A stretch of 44,869 nt of DNA from Syntrophomonadaceae bacterium (GCA_012839645.1 DUMY01000086.1:1-44869), one strand, 5' to 3'; shown: positions 8,106 to 15,810, counted from the stretch's first letter. The notes: a model not told the origin generated them from the sequence alone. Made by a program: numbers and translations.

Positions 8106-9446
8106 TCAGCCCGGGATCTTAGCTACAGCCTTGGCCTTTTCCGGTTTCTTCTCCAGTTCCTTTTCAAATTCTTTATCCCGCATAGCGTTCCGATAACCAG
8201 GTTCCTGGAATGAATATGTAAAGTTGGTGTGTTCATCATAACGGTTTTCTAACAGGGCGACAACATCCTCCACAAACACTAATTCTTCATCTGTGGGGAT
8301 GACAAATGTTTTGACCTTAGAGTCTGCTGCAGAAATATCGGACTCAGAGTTTCTGGTCATAGCCACCTTGTTCTTTTCAGGATCAATCTTGATTCCCATA
8401 AACTCTAAGCCTTCCATTGACCGAGCCCTAATATCCGGAGCCATCTCTCCGACCCCGGCGGTCCAAACAACAGCATCAACACCACCCAAAGCGGCAGCAT
8501 AAGCACCAATATATTTCTTGAGACGGTAGCATTCTACTTCAAAAGCCAATTCCGCTCTCTTATCCCCGTCAGCCATGGCTTCGAGGACATCGCGGCGATC
8601 TGTATATTGGCCAGTAATCCCTAGCAAACCGCTCTCCTTATTGATAATAGTTTCCATATCTTTCGGAGATTGATTCAACTTCTGCATCATATAGAAACCT
8701 ACGGCAGCATCAAAGTCCCCGGCACGGGTACCCATAACCAGCCCTTCCTGAGGTGTGAAGCCCATGCTGGTGTCATAGGAAATCCCTTTCTTAACCGCAT
8801 TGGCACTGACACCATTACCCACATGGAGCAAGATCAGGTTAATATCAAAGGGATCTTTCCCGAGAAGAACCGCAGCCCTTTTAGCAACATAAAGCAGCGA
8901 TGTCCCGTGGAAACCATAGCGGCGCACTTTATTCTTTTCATACCAATCATACGGTAAAGCATAAATAAACTGTGACGGTTTCATGGTCTGATGCCAAGCA
9001 GTATCCATCACTGCCATGTGCGGCACATCAGGTAAAATGCTCACAGCTGCCTCAATTCCCAGAATATTTGCCGGGTTGTGCAGAGGTGCCAGGTCCTGGA
9101 TCTCTTTAAATGCCTTGATCACTTCATCATCGATAATTACAGACTTGGCAAACCTTTCTCCCCCATGAACAACTCTGTGTCCCACAGCATCGATCTCTTT
9201 AACATCTTTTAAAACCCCGTGTTCCGGGCTTACCAGGAGCTCCAGAATCAGCTCAACAGCTTCAGTGTGGGTGGGGCATTCCCTTTCTATTTTGACCTTA
9301 TCGCGCCCGGTAGCCTCATGCTCGCAAAAAGAACCTCCAATGGTCACCCGCTCTACAATTCCCTTACACATGATGTCTTTAGCGTCCCAATCATAGACCA
9401 TGTATTTAGCAGAAGAACTCCCGCAGTTTAAAACGAGAATTTTCAT
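8106..9446 (-). CDS. ackA: Acetate kinase with a C-terminal extension
   Basis: Interconverts acetyl-phosphate plus ADP and acetate plus ATP, the energy-yielding last step of acetate fermentation. Family features: MKILVLNCGSSSAKYMVYD, AVGHRVVHGGERF, YGFHGTSL, HVGNGVSANAVKKG, DTSMGFTPQEGLVMGTRAGD, and WTAGVGEMAPDIR. At 446 residues it is about 45 longer than the usual 395-405. The surplus follows the normal end (PTDEELVFVEDVVALLENR) and is charged, ending in K/E/A-rich sequence. The stop is followed by a strong terminator, and the reading frame is continuous with no sign of a frameshift. The function of the tail is unknown. Confidence 0.96.
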   Translation of the reverse strand: MKILVLNCGSSSAKYMVYDWDAKDIMCKGIVERVTIGGSFCEHEATGRDKVKIERECPTHTEAVELILELLVSPEHGVLKDVKEIDAVGHRVVHGGERFAKSVIIDDEVIKAFKEIQDLAPLHNPANILGIEAAVSILPDVPHMAVMDTAWHQTMKPSQFIYALPYDWYEKNKVRRYGFHGTSLLYVAKRAAVLLGKDPFDINLILLHVGNGVSANAVKKGISYDTSMGFTPQEGLVMGTRAGDFDAAVGFYMMQKLNQSPKDMETIINKESGLLGITGQYTDRRDVLEAMADGDKRAELAFEVECYRLKKYIGAYAAALGGVDAVVWTAGVGEMAPDIRARSMEGLEFMGIKIDPEKNKVAMTRNSESDISAADSKVKTFVIPTDEELVFVEDVVALLENRYDEHTNFTYSFQEPGYRNAMRDKEFEKELEKKPEKAKAVAKIPG

Positions 9447-9471
9447 GGTTTTTCCCCCTTCCCTGATCTTA

Positions 9472-10527
9472 TTAATCTCTTTTGCCGTAAGGCACCATTG
9501 CCTTTACAGCTACAATGGCCGACACATTGACAATATCTTCAGCCGAAGCACCACGAGAAAGGTCATTAATCGGTTTATCCAGTCCCTGGAGCAGCGGTCC
9601 ATAGGCCTCAGCCTTTGCCAAGTACTGTGTAAGTTTGTAGTTGAGATTTCCGCAGTCTAGGTCCGGGAAGATAAGGCAGTTGGCTCTTCCTGCCACAGTA
9701 CTGCCAGGTGCCTTTTTCTCACCAACTCGCTGTACAAGAGCAGTATCCCCTTGTAATTCACCATCAATGGCCAGATCAGGCCTCTTCTCATTAGCAATCT
9801 TTGTTGCGTTGATTACTTTATCCACACGTGGATGGCTAGCACTGCCCTTAGTGGAAAAGGAAAGCATAGCACCATAAGCTTTCTTTGCATTGAAGATGTT
9901 TTCTATGGTTTCACATGTAGTAATAGCAATATCTGCAAGTTCTTCTGCAGACGGGTCAGGTATTCCGCCAGAGTCTGCATATAGGAAGAATCCTTTTTCT
10001 TCTTCAGGTGCGAGATCAGGATATTGACAATCCGGGACAAGCATAGCAAAATATGCCGAGACAAGAGAAATTCCCGGTGCTGTTTTGATGATCTGAAAGG
10101 CAGGTCTCAAAACATCTGGTGTTGTATGCGTAGCTCCGGCAACCATACCATCAGCATCATCAACCTTAACCATCATCGTTCCAAAATAAAGGTTGTCTTC
10201 AACAATTTTTCTGGCGTCATCAATTGAAGCCACTTTCCCTTTTCTGAGCTCAAAAAATTTTTCAGCGTATTCATCAAACTTATCAGCCTTTATGGGGTCA
10301 ATAATTTCAATATTGTCGATGCTTGCTCCCGCTTCTTTAGCCATTTGATTTAGTTTGTCTTTGTCCCCCAAAAGGACCACTGTGCCAAGATCAGCTTTTT
10401 CGATCATCTCAGCAGCAACCAATGTTCGTTCATCATCTGCTTCGGGCAAAACAATTCTTTTTTGGCCCTCTCGTGCCTTTGCCCAGACACCTTCCATAAT
10501 TGGATTTTTCGGTGCCACTACAGCCAT
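9472..10527 (-). CDS. pta: Phosphate acetyltransferase
   Basis: Transfers acetyl between CoA and phosphate, supplying acetyl-phosphate to the acetate kinase 25 bp downstream; together they form the acetate/ATP branch. The 351 residues are the short single-domain (class I) form: RIVLPEADDERTL near the start, GMVAGATHTTPDVLRPAFQII, FADSGG-like YADSGGIPDPS, SFSTKGSASHPRVDKV, DGELQGDTALV, and GRANCLIFPDLDCGNLNYKL. ATG with GGGAGGG upstream. The leader holds a perfect hairpin (10567-10590). No clear promoter was found. Confidence 0.97.
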   Translation of the reverse strand: MAVVAPKNPIMEGVWAKAREGQKRIVLPEADDERTLVAAEMIEKADLGTVVLLGDKDKLNQMAKEAGASIDNIEIIDPIKADKFDEYAEKFFELRKGKVASIDDARKIVEDNLYFGTMMVKVDDADGMVAGATHTTPDVLRPAFQIIKTAPGISLVSAYFAMLVPDCQYPDLAPEEEKGFFLYADSGGIPDPSAEELADIAITTCETIENIFNAKKAYGAMLSFSTKGSASHPRVDKVINATKIANEKRPDLAIDGELQGDTALVQRVGEKKAPGSTVAGRANCLIFPDLDCGNLNYKLTQYLAKAEAYGPLLQGLDKPINDLSRGASAEDIVNVSAIVAVKAMVPYGKRD

Positions 10528-10566
10528 TTAATTTCCCTCCCGTAATACTTTTTTTAATAATTACCA

Positions 10567-10590
10567 CCGGTACCCCAAGAGAGGTACCGG
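10567..10590 (-). promoter_or_regulatory. Perfect hairpin/palindrome in the pta leader
   Basis: CCGGTACC and GGTACCGG form an 8-bp GC-rich stem around an 8-nt loop, 40 bp upstream of the pta ATG. No U-tract follows in either direction, so it is not a terminator. It may be a 5' mRNA stem or a dyad operator. Confidence 0.5.
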
Positions 10591-10726
10591 ATGCCCCCGC
10601 ATAAATAAGCATTTCCCCTGATTTGTATTTTATTCCATCCAACCATTATTATTATCGTGCATCTCTACATTATCTCTCTAGCACTGATTATTTAACCTGT
10701 GATGCTCTCAATTTGGAAGGAACAAC

Positions 10727-10749
10727 GAGTACCTAAATGAGTACCTAAA
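10727..10749. repeat. Tandem direct repeat GAGTACCTAAA
   Basis: Two exact copies of an 11-mer at 10727-10737 and 10739-10749, a 12-bp period. They lie in the pta-ylbJ gap and lead into AGGTGCGGTATCAGGGGAC. This could be a direct-repeat binding site or an old REP-like/insertion-element remnant. Confidence 0.6.
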
Positions 10750-10772
10750 GGTGCGGTATCAGGGGACAACTG

Positions 10773-10802
10773 AATACTATAACTTTTTCTAAGGCATATT
10801 TT
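10773..10802 (+). promoter_or_regulatory. Possible sigma-E promoter for ylbJ
   Basis: AATACTAT (10773-10780) and CATATTTT (10795-10802) are 14 bp apart, resembling the -35/-10 pattern of mother-cell sigma-E promoters. Sigma-E control is known for ylbJ in Bacillus subtilis. The match is imperfect and rests partly on that knowledge. Confidence 0.3.
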
Positions 10803-10865
10803 CTACATCCGGCTTGTATAATCCTTCCGGGACAAACTTTTTTCTATAAAAAAGGAGTATTTATC

Positions 10866-12086
10866 ATGAGTCGGAAAACTTATTTCCTAAATAATAACCA
10901 TAAAATAATAGCTGCTCCTAGCTTCTTTACAGCTATATGTCTCCTCTGTGCCTTTGGGGTGATCTGTTATCCACAAGCATCTTTTCAGGCGGCGCAACGA
11001 GGATTACAAACATGGTGGGAAATCGTCTTCCCCAGTCTGCTCCCCTTCTTTATTATTGCTGAACTCCTAATGAATCTCGGATTCGTAGCATTTCTGGGCA
11101 CACTTCTGGAACCTGCCATGAGGCCTCTTTTTAACCTCCCTGGCTGCAGCGGTTTTATTATAGCTGTCAGCTATCTTTCCGGTTTTCCACTCTGTGCCAT
11201 CCTGTCTAATCAACTCCGCCGCTCAGGTCTGTGTACCAAAAATGAGGGTGAGCGTCTGCTTTCCTTTACTAGCAATGCCAGCCCTCTATTTATGCTGGGA
11301 GCAGTGAGCATCGGTATGTACAGCAACCCAACCTTGGGCCCTTTAATAGCAGGTATCCATTATCTTTCCAACTTGCTGTGTGGACTGGTTCTTAAAGCTT
11401 TTTCCCCTTTGCATACATCTGCTGTAACAAAAAAAAACAAACTATTTCGAGGTGCATTAAAAGCTTTTGCGAATTCATCCCAAATTAAAACAAAAAGCTT
11501 TGGGCAGCTGCTAGGTGAAACAATACGCAACACCAGCCTGACCATGCTGACCATTGGCGGTTTTATTACTTTTTTCTCAGTACTGGTCGGGATACTTCAG
11601 GCAGCAGGAATCTTTAATTTACTACTAAAGCTTTTCTATCCATTGACGGTTCTTTTCAACATTGATACATGCCTGCTACAAGGCATCTTCTTCGGTTTCT
11701 TTGAAATTACCATTGGTATTAATGAAATAAGCCAAAGTTCATCTAGCCTGCTTGCTCAACTACTGGCAATCGAAGTTCTATTAGCTTGGAACGGATTGGC
11801 CATCCAGGCACAGATAACCGGCATGATGATGGATAGCGATCTTAAAGCCACCAAGTACTTTCTAACAAGGCTCCTACAGATACCGATAGCAATGCTAATC
11901 ACTCTTCTTGTTTTTCTACTGCCACTGGAGGAAAAACTAGCCGTAACAACCACATCCGGTGCCGGCATTTCCCCACTGGTCTGGGGAGGAACACTGGCAC
12001 TATTAAGCATCATCTTTCTGCTGGGATTTAGTTTGAGTCGCTGTTTTCTGAATATAACTCGCAAAAAAATTATCATCATTCGCTAA
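10866..12086 (+). CDS. ylbJ: Sporulation integral membrane protein YlbJ
   Basis: Polytopic membrane protein of the nucleoside-recognition (Gate) fold, needed in Bacillus for heat-resistant spores and associated with late-stage spore assembly. The 406 residues contain 8-10 hydrophobic segments, with family landmarks WWEIVFPSLLPFFIIAELL, SYLSGFPLCAILSNQLRR, LLSFTSNASPLFMLGAVS and FFGFFEITIGINEISQS. The ATG follows AAAAAGGAG. It is alone on the plus strand, divergent from pta and convergent with the coaD group; its stop is only 3 bp from the 3' end of the next gene. No strong terminator is visible after it. Confidence 0.93.
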   Translation: MSRKTYFLNNNHKIIAAPSFFTAICLLCAFGVICYPQASFQAAQRGLQTWWEIVFPSLLPFFIIAELLMNLGFVAFLGTLLEPAMRPLFNLPGCSGFIIAVSYLSGFPLCAILSNQLRRSGLCTKNEGERLLSFTSNASPLFMLGAVSIGMYSNPTLGPLIAGIHYLSNLLCGLVLKAFSPLHTSAVTKKNKLFRGALKAFANSSQIKTKSFGQLLGETIRNTSLTMLTIGGFITFFSVLVGILQAAGIFNLLLKLFYPLTVLFNIDTCLLQGIFFGFFEITIGINEISQSSSSLLAQLLAIEVLLAWNGLAIQAQITGMMMDSDLKATKYFLTRLLQIPIAMLITLLVFLLPLEEKLAVTTTSGAGISPLVWGGTLALLSIIFLLGFSLSRCFLNITRKKIIIIR

Positions 12087-12089
12087 ATA

Positions 12090-12536
12090 CTACTTCATCT
12101 GGTTTAGCTCATCTCTTGCCTGGCTGATTACTGTCAAACTTTGACTGATATTATTCTCCAGCCTGTTCAGAATGTCATCAGCATAATCTGCTGCACCGCT
12201 TTTAATCTCCATAGACAAACGCTTTGCCTGAGCGATGATCTCCTCTGCAGATTCCTGGGCAAGTCTAGCAACTTCGCTTTCGTCAGACATACGCTTGACC
12301 TCTTCTTGCGTTTCAGCTAGAATTCGCTCAGACTCTTGGTGAGCATCTTGTAGGAGACGCTCCCTCTCCTTGCTCAACCATTTGGCCTGATGGATCTCTT
12401 CAGGAAGAAGCGTTCTGATCTTGTCGATATATTCCAACAATGCCTCTTCATTGATAAGAACCTTTCCCAGCACCCTTTTGCTGTTATCGATCATATCCTC
12501 CAGTTCATCCAATACATTGAAGATATTCAGGTCCAT
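12090..12536 (-). CDS. Conserved coiled-coil protein of unknown function (coaD-ylbJ interval)
   Basis: A 148-residue soluble protein with no signal peptide or membrane segment. Residues 50-120 are rich in E, K, R, Q and A with heptad-like spacing (KERERLLQDAHQESERILAE), resembling the helical stalk subunits of ATP synthases or DivIVA-like proteins, which is how such proteins are often labelled. I do not recognise a specific function. It starts 11 bp after coaD and is probably in the rsmD-coaD transcription unit. GAGGTG precedes the ATG. Confidence 0.8.
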   Translation of the reverse strand: MDLNIFNVLDELEDMIDNSKRVLGKVLINEEALLEYIDKIRTLLPEEIHQAKWLSKERERLLQDAHQESERILAETQEEVKRMSDESEVARLAQESAEEIIAQAKRLSMEIKSGAADYADDILNRLENNISQSLTVISQARDELNQMK

Positions 12537-12547
12537 TCCTTCACACC

Positions 12548-13036
12548 TCAGGTTTTTTTATTTGTGTATTTGATACGCAGCTGTTCTGCAACCCCCTTGG
12601 ATACAAAACCACTGATATCTCCTCCAAGACCAGCAATTTCCTTGACAATGCTGGAACTTAAAAATGAGTACATAGGTTGTGCAACAAAAAAAATAGTTTC
12701 CAACTCCGGACTTAGATTGCGATTTGTCAGAGCCATTTGGAACTCATACTCAAAATCGGAAACAGCACGAAGCCCACGCACAATAGCTTGGGCATTTTTT
12801 TCTTTAACAAAGTCCACTAACAATCCATGAAAATATCCAACTTCGACATTTTCTAAATGACAGCATTCCCTGGTAATCATCGCTACCCGTTCCTCAATTG
12901 TAAACAGAGGCTTCTTCCCACTGTTTACACTGACTGCTACAATAACCTTGTCAAATATTTTTGCAGCTCGAGAGATAATGTCCAAGTGACCATGTGTAAA
13001 AGGATCAAAGCTGCCTGGGTAGACTACGATTCCCAT
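12548..13036 (-). CDS. coaD: Phosphopantetheine adenylyltransferase
   Basis: Fourth step of CoA synthesis: 4'-phosphopantetheine plus ATP gives dephospho-CoA. The 162 residues have the nucleotidyltransferase motif [16 protein letters not shown] (residues 5-20), [21 protein letters not shown] and the C-terminal SSSIVKEIA. It follows rsmD by 24 bp, a classical Bacillota pairing; coaBC for the earlier steps lies elsewhere in this window (38463-39668). Confidence 0.97.
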   Translation of the reverse strand: MGIVVYPGSFDPFTHGHLDIISRAAKIFDKVIVAVSVNSGKKPLFTIEERVAMITRECCHLENVEVGYFHGLLVDFVKEKNAQAIVRGLRAVSDFEYEFQMALTNRNLSPELETIFFVAQPMYSFLSSSIVKEIAGLGGDISGFVSKGVAEQLRIKYTNKKT

Positions 13037-13060
13037 CTCACCCCCACCCTTTCCGAAAAA

Positions 13061-13618
13061 TTAACTTTCACTGCCAGAGAAAAACATTAATATACTATCA
13101 CCATACTTTTCTTTCCTGATAGGATATTTTTGAACTTTAATTACTTCTTTCTTAGCACTGCGGGTAATGATCAACCCTCCTGGAATCACAAGATCAAACT
13201 CCCAGATTTTCTCCAGAGTAGGTTCTATTAAACCATGCCTAAAGGGGGGATCCACAAAAACCAGATGAAACTGGTAATGTTTACGCCTTAATAAATTAAG
13301 AGCCCTAGCAACATCACAGGTATATACTTCAGCTTGTTCTTTAAAACCTGTTATTGCAAGGTTTTCCCTGATTAAAGCAGCATTAAGAGGATCCTTTTCT
13401 ACAAAGCAGGCTTTTGCCGCTCCCCTGCTCAATGCTTCAATTCCAATATTACCGCTGCCGGCAAAAAGATCTAAAAAAAAACTCCCTGGCACCTGGTGTT
13501 GCATAATATTAAACAATGCTTCCTTTACATAATCTGTTGCCGGGCGAAGATGTTTTACTTTTCTAGTTTTTAAGCGCTTACCTTTGGCAATTCCGCCAAT
13601 TACCCGCAAACCTGACAT
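13061..13618 (-). CDS. rsmD: 16S rRNA (guanine(966)-N2)-methyltransferase
   Basis: SAM-dependent methyltransferase acting on G966 of 16S rRNA in the small subunit. The 185 residues contain MSGLRVIGGIAKGKRLK, the SAM-binding FLDLFAGSGNIGIEALSRGA and the catalytic VFVDPPFRHG. First gene of the rsmD-coaD unit, with a good promoter at 13651-13679 and AAGGTGAG as ribosome site. Confidence 0.96.
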   Translation of the reverse strand: MSGLRVIGGIAKGKRLKTRKVKHLRPATDYVKEALFNIMQHQVPGSFFLDLFAGSGNIGIEALSRGAAKACFVEKDPLNAALIRENLAITGFKEQAEVYTCDVARALNLLRRKHYQFHLVFVDPPFRHGLIEPTLEKIWEFDLVIPGGLIITRSAKKEVIKVQKYPIRKEKYGDSILMFFSGSES

Positions 13619-13650
13619 TCTCTCACCTTAAATCATTGACATTTAACAAA

Positions 13651-13679
13651 ATTATACCCTTCCTGCCCATCTTTTACAA
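13651..13679 (-). promoter_or_regulatory. Sigma-A promoter of rsmD-coaD
   Basis: On the minus strand TTGTAA (13674-13679) and a perfect TATAAT (13651-13656) are 17 bp apart. The predicted start is about 25 bp before the rsmD ribosome-binding site. Confidence 0.75.
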
Positions 13680-13703
13680 TTAAAGATTCTCATAAAACGA
13701 TTA

Positions 13704-13965
13704 TGGTATAAAATACCTGCATTATAATGAATAAAAAGTTTATATTGGGCAAAAATAGAACTGGCTAAGGGTCTTCATGGGGAGAGCAGTCGAAACATGA
13801 AGTCGCAGCTAACAAGCAGCACAAACTCTAGTAGGCTCTCTACCCATGAGCTCTTCCTCCAGTTTCTCCTCTCCCACGCCATTGAGTTCGTTACTTTAGG
13901 GTATACGTTCTCAATGGCGAGCAAATTAGAGCCGTAAGTTATCAAACTTGCGGCTTTAACTTTTC
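13704..13965 (+). ncRNA. Candidate structured RNA with terminator (unidentified)
   Basis: This gene-free stretch holds, in plus-strand order: an extended -10 element TGG-TATAAA (13704-13712); TCATGGGGAGAGC (13775-13787) pairing with 13835-13849 through 13 bp with a 2-nt bulge, with an alternative CTTCATG/CATGAAG pairing (13773-13779 with 13796-13802); a 10-bp hairpin CGCCATTGAG/CTCAATGGCG (13877-13886 and 13910-13919); and an 11-bp hairpin (13930-13955) followed by TTTAACTTTTCCC. The last stem includes a T-G position that pairs in plus-strand RNA but becomes A-C in minus-strand RNA, favouring a plus-strand transcript. It matches no RNA class I can name (not T-box, 6S, SRP, tmRNA or RNase P as I know them). 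Expression is inferred. Confidence 0.4.
13930..13965 (+). terminator. Terminator-like hairpin, plus strand
   Basis: AGCCGTAAGTT and AACTTGCGGCT form an 11-bp stem with one G-U pair around an ATCA loop, followed by the T-rich TTTAACTTTTC. There is no plus-strand protein gene upstream, so it would terminate the candidate RNA. Confidence 0.5.
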
Positions 13966-14139
13966 CCTTCCAGCTTCCAATCTCTAAATTCCGACTTCCG
14001 GTCATCCAAACTTAAGACCTCAGGCAATCACCGATAGGCAAATTCTTTTTTCCAACAACTAACCCAACCATAACCACCACTTTAGATCTCCTGCATTCAA
14101 CATCTTCTCCGACCTCTAACTTCCTGCCTCCGACATCTA
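13964..14139. repeat. Cluster of dispersed short-period repeats (families A and B)
   Basis: Pyrimidine-rich units of the CTTCCGACATCT type (family A) occur at about 13964-14005 and 14105-14139. An ACCACTAAC/CCAACAACTAACCC-type unit (family B) lies at 14051-14080. The last A copy includes the udg stop codon. Related copies occur at 23563, 41784, 43083, 43191 and 44150. No gene is evident. Confidence 0.65.
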
Positions 14140-14712
14140 TTGTAGGTATAGTTTTCTAATTTTCTTAAAATCTCGCCATACTGGTTTTTTTCTACTGGCA
14201 TCATGTAACAGTGCAGCCGGGTGATAGGTAGGGACGATTTTAATCCCACCCTTTGTAAAAAGACTCCCTCTTACTGCACTCACTGAAGCCTCCCTATGCA
14301 CCAGATATCGAGTTGCCAACAACCCCAAGCAGACAATTAGGCGTGGTTGTATGAACTCAATTTGTCGAGCTAGATATACAAAACAGCAATCTGCCTCCTC
14401 CTTTGTTGGATTACGATTTCCTGGGGGTCGGCATTTGACGACATTGGTTATATAGACTTCCTCTCGTCGGAAACCGCTGGCAGTCAGAATTTTGTTAAGC
14501 AGCTTTCCGGCATTCCCAACAAACGGGCGACCTTGCTGTTCCTCTTCAGCTCCTGGGGCTTCACCAACCAGCATCAATTTGGCTGCTGAATCACCCTCAC
14601 CAAAAACAACTCGAGAGGAAGTATTCCGCAGTTTACAGCGCCGGCACTGAAGACAGTATCGCTCTAATTCATCCAGATTGTTTAAGTAGTCCAGCTGGAG
14701 CAGCCACTCCAT
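14137..14712 (-). CDS. udg: Uracil-DNA glycosylase, family 4 (4Fe-4S)
   Basis: Removes uracil from DNA at the first step of base excision repair. Family-4 signs: an N-terminal Cys pair CLQCRRCKL, the motif GEAPGAEEEQQGRPFVGNAG, ITNVVKCRPPGNRNPT with its iron-sulfur cysteine, and the C-terminal TYHPAALL. I used the ATG at 14712 (191 residues) because AGAGGTG lies 6 nt upstream; the GTG three codons earlier is part of that site. The TAG stop is formed at the edge of a family-A repeat, so the extreme C terminus may have been reshaped by it. Confidence 0.94.
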   Translation of the reverse strand: MEWLLQLDYLNNLDELERYCLQCRRCKLRNTSSRVVFGEGDSAAKLMLVGEAPGAEEEQQGRPFVGNAGKLLNKILTASGFRREEVYITNVVKCRPPGNRNPTKEEADCCFVYLARQIEFIQPRLIVCLGLLATRYLVHREASVSAVRGSLFTKGGIKIVPTYHPAALLHDASRKKPVWRDFKKIRKLYLQ

Positions 14713-14852
14713 AAATAACACCTCTTAGTAAATATTCGACAATTTTATTCAAAAACCATTTTTTATATTATGTTTTATGGAAAAGAGTATAAATACATCC
14801 TAATTGGAGAACATTAAAGGAAAGCAATATAGGTAATAAGAGGGGAGTTAAT

Positions 14853-15806
14853 TTGAACAATTTTGATCTTTCAGGTTATCATCTTCATACTGATCTCGCT
14901 TTGGAGGCCCGGGACCTGGTTCGCGGAGCAACCGGAAGAGAAATTTCCGGGGTAATTGAAGAACAACAAACCTTTCCTCACGGTTCCGTAACCATTATAA
15001 AAATCATGGACGAGAATGCGGAAAAGGTGATGGGTAAACCCCGTGGCACATACATCACCATTGAAGCTCCTGAACTCAAGTTTAAATCTCCGGATGTTCA
15101 ACAGAGTGTAGCAGACATATTGGCTCAGCATCTTAAAAATCTCTTAAAACTAACTGGACAGGAGACTGTTCTGGTTATTGGATTAGGCAATTGGCAGGCA
15201 ACACCCGATGCCCTGGGGCCTTCGGTTGTTCAAAACACACTCATAACACGTCATCTTTTTCAACATATGCCTGAAGCAGTGGAGAACTATCAATCAGTTT
15301 GTGCACTTGCCCCTGGGGTCTTGGGAATAACAGGCATCGAAACTGCAGAAATTATACGGGGAGTTGTAGAGAAAGTTCAACCAAATGTAATTATTGCTAT
15401 TGATGCTTTAGCAGCTGCAAATATATCCCGTTTGGGAACAACTATCCAAATCGGAGATAGCGGCATTACCCCTGGATCCGGTGTTAATAACAAACGAGCT
15501 GAAATTAGTCACCAAACAATGGGTATTCCTGTTATTGCCATTGGCATACCAACAGTGGTAAATGCAGCACTTATTGCTAAAACTGCTCTTGAAAGATATT
15601 TTACGAAATTCTTACAAGGGAAACAACATCCGGTGTATATTCAAGAAACTATTACTGATGTATTACAACCTTTTCATGGATCATTAATTGTCACTCCTCG
15701 CGAAATAGATGATCTTATTCAAAATGCAGGACAGACAATAAATAGGGGGATTACAATGGCTGTACATCAACGAATACCTCAAGAGGAATTACAAATGCTT
15801 ATATAA
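14853..15806 (+). CDS. gpr: Germination protease GPR (spore endopeptidase)
   Basis: Aspartic-type A25 protease made as a zymogen in the forespore, which degrades SASPs at germination. The 317 residues begin with a short propeptide ahead of HTDLALEARDLV, the usual maturation region, followed by TIEAPELK, VLVIGLGNWQATPDALGP, CALAPGVLGITGIET, IAIDALAA, GSGVNNKRAEIS and MGIPVIAIGIPTVVNA. TTG start with GGGGAG 5 nt upstream. A sigma-F/G-like -10 CATCCTA occurs at 14796-14802 but without a good -35. Convergent with two SASP genes, its expected substrates. Confidence 0.96.
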   Translation: MNNFDLSGYHLHTDLALEARDLVRGATGREISGVIEEQQTFPHGSVTIIKIMDENAEKVMGKPRGTYITIEAPELKFKSPDVQQSVADILAQHLKNLLKLTGQETVLVIGLGNWQATPDALGPSVVQNTLITRHLFQHMPEAVENYQSVCALAPGVLGITGIETAEIIRGVVEKVQPNVIIAIDALAAANISRLGTTIQIGDSGITPGSGVNNKRAEISHQTMGIPVIAIGIPTVVNAALIAKTALERYFTKFLQGKQHPVYIQETITDVLQPFHGSLIVTPREIDDLIQNAGQTINRGITMAVHQRIPQEELQMLI

Positions 15807-15810
15807 AAAA

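Larger units (their letters stand above)
10528..10865. other. 338-bp divergent intergenic region between pta and ylbJ
   Basis: No convincing gene. It holds the pta leader hairpin (10567-10590), an 11-bp direct repeat (10727-10749) followed by AGGTGCGGTATCAGGGGAC, a possible sigma-E promoter for ylbJ and a TATAAT at 10817-10822 with no good -35 box. A small minus-strand ORF beginning at 10642 overlaps pta out of frame; it has no clear ribosome site and was not accepted. Confidence 0.6.

Noticed and set aside
10433-10642. Small ORF starting in the pta leader
   Set aside because: It overlaps the pta N terminus out of frame, spans the leader palindrome and lacks a convincing ribosome site.
10727-10749. 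FapR operator
   Set aside because: The half-site resembles the AGTACCTA core, but FapR sites are inverted rather than direct repeats, and the flanking genes (pta, ylbJ) are not the usual lipid targets.
13704-13965. 6S RNA, T-box or SRP RNA
   Set aside because: The T-box AGGGTGGNACCGCG core and the SRP domain IV core are absent, and the separate hairpins do not give the single rod with central bubble expected for 6S.
13775-14005. 76-codon minus-strand ORF between rsmD and udg
   Set aside because: It runs through inverted repeats and family-A repeat sequence, has no ribosome site, and its composition (tryptophan- and serine-rich) is unlike neighbouring proteins.
13964-14139. CRISPR array
   Set aside because: Units are degenerate, 6-12 bp in period, with no constant repeat and unique spacer alternation, and no cas genes occur.
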